Shown: in pieces, positions 7,503 through 12,948 of the stretch
Position numbering within the stretch: position 1 is the first letter of the stretch
How the letters are laid out: every line of letters begins with the position of its first letter
Origin: Porticoccus sp.
GTDB taxonomy: Bacteria > Pseudomonadota > Gammaproteobacteria > Pseudomonadales > Porticoccaceae
Length of the DNA: 12,948 nucleotides
Direction of reading: 5' to 3'
NCBI GenBank assembly: GCA_023263825.1
Contig: JALQUJ010000115.1
Span: forward strand, 1 to 12,948
The notes under the pieces: generated by a model
What the model saw: only the letters and a program-made list of their open reading frames with translations
What the model was told of the DNA's origin: nothing
The model's database searches: none
Made by a program: the position numbers and the translations under genes

Positions 7503-7532
7503 TTGATACAAATAAAAATTAAATAGTATTAA
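7503..7532 (+). promoter_or_regulatory. Possible sigma-70 promoter for the LOG-family gene
   Basis: TTGATA at 7503-7508 and TATTAA at 7527-7532 are 18 bp apart, about 35 nt before the ATG at 7568. A/T-rich surroundings make chance matches easy. Confidence 0.3.
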
Positions 7533-7567
7533 TAGGCCCTGGTAAAAACAAAACAAGGAGCCTGTCT

Positions 7568-8215
7568 ATGGATGAGGCAAAAGTACCCGAAGCATAGCGT
7601 GTATTGCGTATTCAATCTGAACTGGTCGATGGTATTGAGTCATTGGCAAAATTGGGCGGAGCTGTCACCGTGTTTGGTGGTGCACGGTTTGAATCATAGT
7701 CACACTATTATGCTGAAGCACAACGCTTGGGCACTATTCTTGGTGAGGAGGGTATATCTGTCATTACCGGTGGAGGCCCAGGTGTTATGGAGGGGGCGAA
7801 TAAGGGATGTTTTAGCAGTTCTTCGGCATCAGTGGGTTTAAACATCTCGCTACCGTTCGAGCAGGAGCCTAAGCCTTACCAGGATACATCGTTAGAGTTT
7901 CGTTACTTTTTCGTGCGCAAATTTATGTTTGTTAAACATGCCATAGGCTTTGTTATTTTCCCGGCTGGCTATGGCACCATGGATGAACTGTTTGAGGCGT
8001 TGACGTTGGTTCAAACGAGCAAAGTTAAGCCATTCCCTATCGTTTTATTGGGGACTGATTATTGGCAGGAACTAATTGATTGGTTGAGAAATACCATGTT
8101 GGCGAATGGGTGTATTAATGAGCGAGAACTACATTTGTTCAATGTTGTCGATGATGCAGCAAAAATAATTTTACAGCACGCTCGTATGCTGCAAGCTCAA
8201 GAAATTGCAGAATGA
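7568..8215 (+). pseudogene. LOG-family (TIGR00730) nucleotide hydrolase gene interrupted by two in-frame TAG codons
   Basis: One frame of 216 codons reads as a full LOG-family protein, the group of Rossmann-fold phosphoribohydrolases that release bases from nucleoside 5'-monophosphates (formerly called lysine decarboxylase-like). The ATG at 7568 has AAGGAG 7 nt upstream. Codon 10 (7595-7597) and codon 44 (7697-7699) are TAG. The text around them is normal for the family: E-A-[TAG]-RVLRIQSELVDG, where relatives have Trp, and GGARFES-[TAG]-SHYYAEAQRLG. Past them come ITGGGPGVMEGANKG, LEFRYFFVRKFMFVKHA and PAGYGTMDELFEALTLVQT. The catalytic motif is usually PGGxGTxxE, so Gly has become Ala. There is no frameshift. 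TAG ends topA, the DUF6586-like gene, the MscS gene and csiV here, so it is a real stop. Restart from a TTG at 7727 would lose the first strand of the fold. Probably a recent pseudogene; readthrough or sequence error remain possible. Confidence 0.8.
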
Positions 8216-8246
8216 CTCTGGTCGCTTGAGGCGTTAATCCCACCAG

Positions 8247-8599
8247 TTATAAATATGAAAAAGCAGTCAAGGCCTGAATTTTTTTGTTGTCATCTAACCC
8301 ATAAATAGTATCTGAGTCGAGATTAGATAGTGGGTCATTCCAGTTTTCCGGTATAAAGATGTCATCCATCATTGAGCTGTCTTCGTTGCTTAATTCGTAA
8401 GATGCAGCCAGTCTTCAGGTGGTTTAGCTGAAAGAAGCAATATTTGTTGCCAGGTTTCGAAATCCAATTCACTGACTTCGCCATCAAGATATTGTATTTC
8501 AACCAGTGCTGCTTGTTCGTCTATGGCGACAACTTCAAAAATTTGATCCTCAGTGGCGTCTTGATACCAAGCGCCAATGACCGGTACTTGTGAAGCCAT
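8247..8599 (-). pseudogene. DUF6763-like small acidic protein gene with a -1 frameshift
   Basis: The ATG at 8597-8599 follows a good ribosome site (AGGATAGGACA). The first 69 codons, to a TAA at 8390-8392, read PVIGAWYQDATEDQIFEVVAIDE, IQYLDGEVSELDFETW and PPEDW, the pattern I recall for DUF6763 proteins of gammaproteobacteria. These normally go on with a second acidic 'PEDW..PLDDLE'-type segment. That segment is present in another frame: from about 8405 down to a TAA at 8247-8249 it reads ASYELSNEDSSMM, then IFIPENWNDPLSNLDSDT. One missing base between 8396 and 8410 explains the break; adding one gives a 117-residue protein. No slippery heptamer is visible at the site. The family's function is unknown. 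It converges on the equally damaged LOG gene, 31 bp away. Confidence 0.7.
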
Positions 8600-8992
8600 T
8601 GTCCTATCCTCTCTATTTGCCTATCGTTAAGGATTTCTGATCTTTCAAAATAGCACTAATTTATGAGGGCTGCACTGGATGTTGGAGGCTGTCAATACTG
8701 TAATACAGGGATGTACTGAATAAATTGCGGTTCTGGGTGTAACAGTTTTTTTAAGAATGTGTGCTAACTGGCTTTTTTTAAGTAAGTTTAGGTAAACGGT
8801 TATTTTTAGTGGTTTCTCCTGTTAATGTTCATATAACATAAAGGCTTATGTTTTAAATGAAAAACTTTTCTAAATTGAACGCTGTCAACCTGCTGGGTTA
8901 ATTGCTAATAGGGAGAGGATGACAAGGGTTTATTGCCTTTCTATGTTGCGTTTCTTTTTTTTAGGCATGTAATTTTACTGAGATGTAATGCT
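8600..8992. other. 393-bp divergent intergenic region upstream of nagZ
   Basis: The region holds the promoters of the DUF6763-like gene (leftward) and of nagZ (rightward). Small structures visible are CTGTA-A-TACAG at 8698-8708, an 11-bp dyad too short to be a LexA box, and AACATAA/TTATGTT at 8835-8852 with a 4-nt loop. A 17-codon open frame (8919-8972) lies just before nagZ. No gene of normal size is seen. Confidence 0.5.
8919..8972 (+). CDS. Possible 17-residue upstream ORF ahead of nagZ
   Basis: ATG at 8919 preceded by GGGAGAGG opens a frame that stops at TAA 8970-8972, 20 nt before the nagZ start. The predicted peptide, MTRVYCLSMLRFFFLGM, is basic then hydrophobic. The purine-rich stretch is closer to the ATG than usual. 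It could be a leader peptide coupling translation to nagZ, or chance. Confidence 0.2.
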   Translation: MTRVYCLSMLRFFFLGM

Positions 8993-10006
8993 ATGACATT
9001 AGGCCCATTAATGCTTGATTTGGACGGTTTAACCCTGGGTAAGGATGAAGTCGAGTTAATAAAAAACCCTCATGTGGGTGGAATTATCTTTTTTGCACGT
9101 AATTTTGAGAGTAGAGAACAGATTACGGCATTGGTTCAGAGTATCCGTGATATACGCTCTGAATTGTTGATATGTGTGGATCAAGAGGGCGGCAGGGTTC
9201 AACGCTTCCGAGCCGGTTTCACGCGTATTCCTCCGATGCAAGTGTTCGGTGGACGGTTGAATGAAGGGCTTGTTGGCGCTGAAAGCTTACTGCAAAACGT
9301 TGGCTGGTTAATGGCATCGGAATTGCTGGCATGCGGTATTGATTTTAGTTTTGCTCCAGTATTGGACATTGATCATAGCCAGTGTGAAGTGATTGCAGAT
9401 CGCTCCTTTTCTGAGAAACCTGAGTTGGCAACCATGGCAGCAGACTTGTTTATTAAAGGTATGCATGAGGCGGGTATGCCTGCAACGGGTAAACATTTTC
9501 CCGGCCATGGTGGTGTTTTGGCTGATAGCCATTTGGAAACCCCGTTTGACGAGCGTTCAATGGAAGAATTGCAGTGCCGAGATTTAGTGCCTTTTAAAAA
9601 GTTAGCAAAATCACTGGATGCAGTGATGCCCGCTCACATTGTATTTCCTAGCATCGATGAAAATGCGGTGGGTTTTTCTCCTTTTTGGCTACAACAGGTA
9701 TTGCGAACGGAATTGCAATTTAACGGTGTTATCTTTAGTGATGATTTGTCCATGAAAGGTGCTGATGTCGCCGGTAGTTATGCCGACAAGGCGCGCTGTG
9801 CCCTCCATGCGGGCTGTGATATGGTGCTTGTTTGTAACCATCGTGAAGGGGCGCTGGAGGTATTGGATTACCTTTCTTCAGCTGATGTTGTGCCTTCATC
9901 AAGGTTAGCTACCATGGCTGGTAAGGCAAAAATTAATTGGGATAATTTAGTTAATAGCGATAGGTGGTCATCCACCCATGCTGAGTTAAATGCTTTATTA
10001 AGCTAA
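8993..10006 (+). CDS. nagZ: Beta-N-acetylhexosaminidase NagZ (GH3)
   Basis: A 337-residue single-domain GH3 enzyme, the usual NagZ size. It acts in the cytosol in peptidoglycan recycling, removing GlcNAc from GlcNAc-anhydroMurNAc(-peptide); the anhydro-muropeptides produced can induce AmpC beta-lactamase where ampR/ampC exist. Motifs: GPLMLDLDG at 4-12, VDQEGGRVQRFR (62-73), KHFPGHG (167-173) and DSH with the catalytic-loop His180, and the nucleophile Asp250 in FSDDLSMKGA. All are intact. An open frame extends upstream to a TTG at 8933, but those 20 residues are hydrophobic and unlike any NagZ N-terminus, so I start at the ATG 8993-8995, which gives the conserved MTLGPLMLD opening. The ribosome site is weak (TGAG). 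The MscS gene follows 58 nt downstream. Confidence 0.96.
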   Translation: MTLGPLMLDLDGLTLGKDEVELIKNPHVGGIIFFARNFESREQITALVQSIRDIRSELLICVDQEGGRVQRFRAGFTRIPPMQVFGGRLNEGLVGAESLLQNVGWLMASELLACGIDFSFAPVLDIDHSQCEVIADRSFSEKPELATMAADLFIKGMHEAGMPATGKHFPGHGGVLADSHLETPFDERSMEELQCRDLVPFKKLAKSLDAVMPAHIVFPSIDENAVGFSPFWLQQVLRTELQFNGVIFSDDLSMKGADVAGSYADKARCALHAGCDMVLVCNHREGALEVLDYLSSADVVPSSRLATMAGKAKINWDNLVNSDRWSSTHAELNALLS

Positions 10007-10064
10007 TCGTCGTGTTAAGAGCAACCTTAGTAAGTTTAAATAAATGTTGTAGGAATAGATTTTT

Positions 10065-11180
10065 ATGCAAGCAGTAGAAAATTGGCTGATAAAAATAACA
10101 GGTGAGCAATATCTATGGATGGTTGAGGTGTTTCTCATCGTCTTTGCCGCTTTATTTCTAGGTTATCTGGTCAACAAACTGATTGATTTTCTCGAAACAC
10201 ATGCGGCACGTTCCTCGACTGTTTGGGATGACGCTCTTATTGAGGCCTGTCGTGGCCCAGCAGTCTGGGGTATCTGGATTTTGGGTATCAATATGGCTAT
10301 GTCTGTAGCCACGAGGGTTGCAGAGTCAGAACTTTATGAATATGTCGGGCCTATCAATCGAGTGGCCATTATTTTTCTGTGCGCACTTTTTTTGATTAAT
10401 TTAATTAAGCGTGCAGAACGAAATTTAGTGCACCCGGAGTATATTTCCGAGCCTATGGATGAGACGACAGTGAAGGCTATAGGTAAATTGCTTCGGGCTA
10501 CTGTGATCATCTCTGCTCTGTTAATTGTTATGCAGGTATTTGGCTACAGTATTTCTGGATTGCTGGCCTTTGGTGGTATAGGAGGATTGGCTGTCGGCTT
10601 TGCTGCTCAGGATTTGTTGGCAAATTTCTTTGGTGGTTTGATGTTGTATCTGGATCGACCATTTAAGGTAGGTGATTGGGTTCGATCTCCAGACAAAGAA
10701 ATTGAAGGTACAGTTGAAGATATAGGTTGGCGTTTAACCCGTATACGAACCTTTGATAAACGTCCGTTGTACATTCCCAATTCAATTTTCAATAGTATTT
10801 CTGTTGAAAACCCCTCTCGAATGTTAAACCGTCGGATCTATGAAAAAATTGGCATACGTTATGATGATATTAGCAAGATGGAAATGATTGTTGATGATGT
10901 AAGAAATATGCTGAAAGAACACCCTGAGATTGATCAGAATCAGACCCTTATCGTGAATTTCAACACTTTTGCGGCTTCATCTGTGGACTTCTTTGTCTAC
11001 ACCTTCACCAAAACAACTAATTGGGTTAGATTTCATGAAATCAAACAAGATGTATTGCTAAAAATAAGCAATATTATTGATCAACATGATTCAGAAATTG
11101 CATTCCCAACATCTACACTTCATGTGCCAGACCCTATCGAGATGGCCCAGATGAGTGATGCTAATGTTCCGGCTGGTTAG
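10065..11180 (+). CDS. MscS-family small-conductance mechanosensitive channel
   Basis: A 371-residue inner-membrane channel of the medium-length MscS class (YnaI/YbdG-like), which opens under membrane tension to release solutes in hypo-osmotic shock. Five hydrophobic segments are visible at about 17-40, 66-83, 98-116, 142-160 and 163-195; E. coli MscS has three. The last is the pore helix, with small residues packed as GLLAFGGIGGLAVGFAAQD and then LANFFGGLMLYLDRPFKVGDWV, the family signature. The beta domain (about 196-255, including RTFDKRPLYIPNS) and a C-terminal alpha/beta domain follow. AGGAA lies about 11 nt before the ATG. It ends with TAG 6 nt before the phosphorylase ATG, so the two are probably cotranscribed although functionally unrelated. 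I do not recall a channel gene at this spot in P. aeruginosa. Confidence 0.93.
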   Translation: MQAVENWLIKITGEQYLWMVEVFLIVFAALFLGYLVNKLIDFLETHAARSSTVWDDALIEACRGPAVWGIWILGINMAMSVATRVAESELYEYVGPINRVAIIFLCALFLINLIKRAERNLVHPEYISEPMDETTVKAIGKLLRATVIISALLIVMQVFGYSISGLLAFGGIGGLAVGFAAQDLLANFFGGLMLYLDRPFKVGDWVRSPDKEIEGTVEDIGWRLTRIRTFDKRPLYIPNSIFNSISVENPSRMLNRRIYEKIGIRYDDISKMEMIVDDVRNMLKEHPEIDQNQTLIVNFNTFAASSVDFFVYTFTKTTNWVRFHEIKQDVLLKISNIIDQHDSEIAFPTSTLHVPDPIEMAQMSDANVPAG

Positions 11181-11186
11181 TGCTTA

Positions 11187-11966
11187 ATGACCATAGGAAT
11201 TATTGGGGGAAGCGGACTTTATTGTCTTGATGAGTTAGTAACTCGTGAGAAGCGGGTATGTGTAACTCCGTGGGGTGAACCATCCTCACCATTGATCGTT
11301 GGGTCATTTGAAGCAAGTCCTCAGTCAGATGTTGTTTTCCTGCCGAGGCATGGAGAAGGCCACCAATTACCACCCCATAAGATTAATTACCGGGCAAATA
11401 TTGCTGCGTTGAGAGACCAACAGGCTTCAGCTATTTATGGCGTTAATGTGGTGGGAGGGATAAATAGGGAAATGTGCCCGGGTGATTTGGTGATCCCTGA
11501 TCAGATTATTGATTACACCTGGGGCAGGGAGCACACTTATTCGAGTGGAGGAGAACTGTCAGCTGGGGCCGGTTCAGACAGTTCCGAGATGCCTATTCAG
11601 CATGTGGATTTTACTTATCCTTATGATCAGGTATTACGGGATAATCTATTGCAGCAGGCCATTGCATTGGGACTCCAGGTACATTCAGGTGGCGTCTATG
11701 GAGCAACTCAGGGACCTAGGTTGGAAACGGCTGCTGAAATTGCCAGGATGGAGCGTGATGGTTGCGATATTGTGGGCATGACGGGGATGCCAGAGGCTGC
11801 CCTTGCTCGAGAATTAGGCATTCCCTATGCCAGTCTTGCCTTGGTTGTCAATATGGCTGCGGGGTTGGGAGAAGAAGAAATTACCATGGCACAAATTGGT
11901 AGTGTTATTGATAGTGGTATGGTGAAAATTCGCCAGTTGATAGCGGCTGTTGTTCAGGTTGGATAA
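11187..11966 (+). CDS. S-methyl-5'-thioinosine phosphorylase (MTAP/PNP family, PA3004-like)
   Basis: A 259-residue member of the MTAP/purine nucleoside phosphorylase family. It uses phosphate to split methylthioinosine (or methylthioadenosine), a by-product of polyamine and homoserine-lactone synthesis, into a base and methylthioribose-1-phosphate. Motifs: GIIGGSGL at the N-terminus; phosphate-binding LPRHGEGH (52-59) and HKINYRANI (64-72); PGDLVIPDQIIDYTWGREHT (98-117); GVYGATQGPRLETAAEI; MTGMPEAALARELGIPYA and NMAAGLG. I favour thioinosine because of resemblance and shared neighbourhood with P. aeruginosa PA3004; the sequence alone does not exclude MTAP. A Gly/Ser-rich stretch at about 119-136 appears to be an insertion making it some 14 residues longer than usual. 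It starts 6 nt after the channel gene and converges on csiV across 39 bp. Confidence 0.88.
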   Translation: MTIGIIGGSGLYCLDELVTREKRVCVTPWGEPSSPLIVGSFEASPQSDVVFLPRHGEGHQLPPHKINYRANIAALRDQQASAIYGVNVVGGINREMCPGDLVIPDQIIDYTWGREHTYSSGGELSAGAGSDSSEMPIQHVDFTYPYDQVLRDNLLQQAIALGLQVHSGGVYGATQGPRLETAAEIARMERDGCDIVGMTGMPEAALARELGIPYASLALVVNMAAGLGEEEITMAQIGSVIDSGMVKIRQLIAAVVQVG

Positions 11967-12005
11967 CAAATTAAGCCTTTCATTTTAACTGATTACATCT
12001 TGTTA

Positions 12006-12818
12006 CTACTCTGCGAGTTCTTTTTCAGGCTCATACTTTGTTACCAGAACAATGGCACCCATGTTGGGATGATCCAGATAGGTTAACTCCTTGTTAGTGA
12101 CCCGGGTGGATTGATTTAGTACAACAATATCTGACGCTGGAGTATTTGAAACTAGAGAGGACTGAGTTTGTACTTTTCTTTCAATGATGAACTCTTCTTC
12201 AGCATCGGTACTTTCCTTTTCAGAACTATCGTCTTCAGAATTGAATACTGGCAGAGAAGGCAAGGGTGGCCATTGCAGTTGTCCTGAACCTAATGAGATT
12301 GCCATGTCCTGTCTTGGTGGGGCTGTATTTTCAGAGCTATATGCACCAGCTACAGTACCCGATGAGAGCGTTACAGGTTGAGTAAATTGGTAACCTGTTG
12401 GTGAAAATTTGGTTTTCCAAAAATTTGCCTGAATGTGCAGGTAGCGATTTCGCACCAGGCGAAAACTGCCTTCCAACTCATGTCGATCATTTGTTTTATT
12501 GCCGCCCTCAATAAAAATCCATGGGCTTTGAGTTCGGCCAAGTCCAGGTTGTCGCCAGGCTTTATGAAAAAGTACTCGGTAGCCAGGGGCGCGTCGCAGT
12601 CTGTCGCGGTCAGGAATCATTCCCATAGCGCTTTCCGGAAGCACTCCAAAAGCTTGGTCATCTGTCGACGTTGGTTGTGGCTTTAGTTGTGATTCTGGTT
12701 TTAATTCTGCTTTTAACTCTGGATCTATTAATTGACGTATATTCTCAGGAAAGGACAGCTCAATATCTTTTCTATGTCGTTCTTCATTAAATAAATCTTG
12801 CTGGCTAAAAATAATGAT
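12006..12818 (-). CDS. csiV: CsiV-like periplasmic protein (N-terminus missing at a junction)
   Basis: The frame reads back from a TAG at 12006-12008 through about 270 codons. It matches the peptidoglycan-binding CsiV family, required for the stringent/envelope response in Shewanella-type bacteria: IIIFSQQDLF near the start, DIELSFPEN, GYRVLFHKAWRQPG (a core motif), SFRLVRNRYLHIQANFW and, near the C-terminus, YLDHPNMGAIVLVTKYEP. A Pro/Lys/Glu-rich linker (about 25-45) follows the first strand. A GTG at 12642-12644 could serve as a start, but homologous sequence continues upstream of it, so it is not the real one. Upstream of IIIF the expected signal peptide and 'VE' residues are absent; the frame meets a stop at 12825-12827 after DNA that looks foreign. 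I therefore call the gene truncated at about 12818. In P. aeruginosa this gene is followed by mfd. Confidence 0.75.
   Translation of the reverse strand: MIIFSQQDLFNEERHRKDIELSFPENIRQLIDPELKAELKPESQLKPQPTSTDDQAFGVLPESAMGMIPDRDRLRRAPGYRVLFHKAWRQPGLGRTQSPWIFIEGGNKTNDRHELEGSFRLVRNRYLHIQANFWKTKFSPTGYQFTQPVTLSSGTVAGAYSSENTAPPRQDMAISLGSGQLQWPPLPSLPVFNSEDDSSEKESTDAEEEFIIERKVQTQSSLVSNTPASDIVVLNQSTRVTNKELTYLDHPNMGAIVLVTKYEPEKELAE
12807..12818. other. Probable chimeric junction
   Basis: The 12 bases AAAAATAATGAT fit both sides: reversed they encode IIIF of CsiV, and forward KNND of an MnmE-like frame. To the left csiV is intact and GC is ordinary; to the right GC drops to about one fifth and a different gene begins. 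A join at short shared sequence, from assembly or amplification, is the simplest explanation. Confidence 0.6.
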
Positions 12819-12948
12819 GTTGTCTTAATATCTGTCAAAGAAAATAAAAATATCGACAAATTAGTAAATTTAATAAAAAAACAATTAAAAGATAAATTTA
12901 TAAAAAATGACAATGTTTTAGTTACTAGAGAAAGACATAGAAATAAAT
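12816..12948 (+). CDS. mnmE: Partial MnmE (TrmE)-like tRNA-modification GTPase, AT-rich alphaproteobacterial (SAR11-like) type
   Basis: 44 codons run to the window edge without a stop. The text fits the end of the MnmE G domain and the start of its final helical part: DVVLISVKENKNIDKLVNLI (the 'ISaKtg.gid.L' region, whose Ser-Ala-Lys-like element contacts guanine) and VLVTRERHRNK, the conserved 'tR.RHr' stretch that precedes the C-terminal helices. MnmE, with MnmG, modifies the wobble uridine of tRNA in the cytosol. GC content is about 18% by hand count, against mid-40s by eye elsewhere, and Lys/Asn/Ile dominate, as in SAR11. An in-frame TAA at 12792-12794, left of the junction, confirms that the frame does not continue into the csiV side. 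The identification rests on a short fragment. Confidence 0.6.

Noticed and set aside
7568..7700. Organism-wide reassignment of TAG as a sense codon
   Set aside because: topA, the DUF6586-like gene, the MscS gene and csiV all end at TAG at the expected protein length.
7572..7841. 89-codon frame overlapping the 5' half of the LOG gene
   Set aside because: It is in a different frame from the clear LOG homology and has no recognisable content; a shadow of the damaged gene.
8933..8992. Upstream TTG extension of NagZ that could be read as a signal or membrane segment
   Set aside because: NagZ is cytosolic, and family N-termini align with the ATG at 8993; the extension has no ribosome-site support.
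12006..12644. Taking the GTG at 12642-12644 as the true start of csiV
   Set aside because: CsiV-like sequence (IIIFSQQDLF, DIELSFPEN) continues upstream in the same frame to about 12818, and a periplasmic protein would need a signal peptide, absent with this start.

Overview
The window looks like chromosomal DNA from a free-living, probably marine gammaproteobacterium of the Pseudomonadales/Cellvibrionales type. This rests on protein resemblance recalled from memory (TopA, LexA, NagZ, a PA3004-like phosphorylase, CsiV) and on gene order. Topoisomerase I, two small conserved genes, lexA, nagZ, a methylthioinosine-type phosphorylase and csiV lie together much as in Pseudomonas aeruginosa PA3003-PA3011. 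No RNA gene, CRISPR array, insertion sequence or prophage was recognised.

Layout. Positions 1-924, minus strand: the N-terminal two thirds of a CurA/YfmJ-type NAD(P)H oxidoreductase, cut by the window edge, preceded by a YbcJ-like S4 RNA-binding protein. Positions 925-1662: a gene-less stretch with one good hairpin. Positions 1663-2737: a universal stress protein (minus) divergent from a small membrane-anchored protein (plus). Positions 2892-6538, plus: topA, a DUF6586-like gene and an 84-residue conserved gene. lexA (6671-7288, minus) converges on these and has two tandem SOS boxes in its upstream region, so it is almost certainly autoregulated. Positions 7568-8599: two neighbouring damaged genes, a LOG-family gene with two in-frame TAG codons and a DUF6763-like gene with a frameshift. 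Positions 8993-11966, plus: nagZ, an MscS-type channel and the phosphorylase. csiV follows on the minus strand, convergent.

Functional themes are DNA topology and the SOS response (topA, lexA), cell-wall recycling and envelope stress (nagZ, the MscS channel, CsiV) and purine/polyamine by-product salvage (the phosphorylase).

The last ~130 bases differ from the rest. GC content falls to about one fifth. The csiV reading frame stops making sense just before its expected signal peptide. On the other strand a frame opens that reads like the end of the MnmE GTPase domain from a very AT-rich bacterium such as SAR11. The simplest reading is a chimeric junction near 12807-12818, so the extreme right end should not be treated as the same genome until tested.

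No clearly new multi-gene system is visible. The items most worth a second look are the double-amber LOG gene, the adjacent frameshifted gene and the right-end junction.
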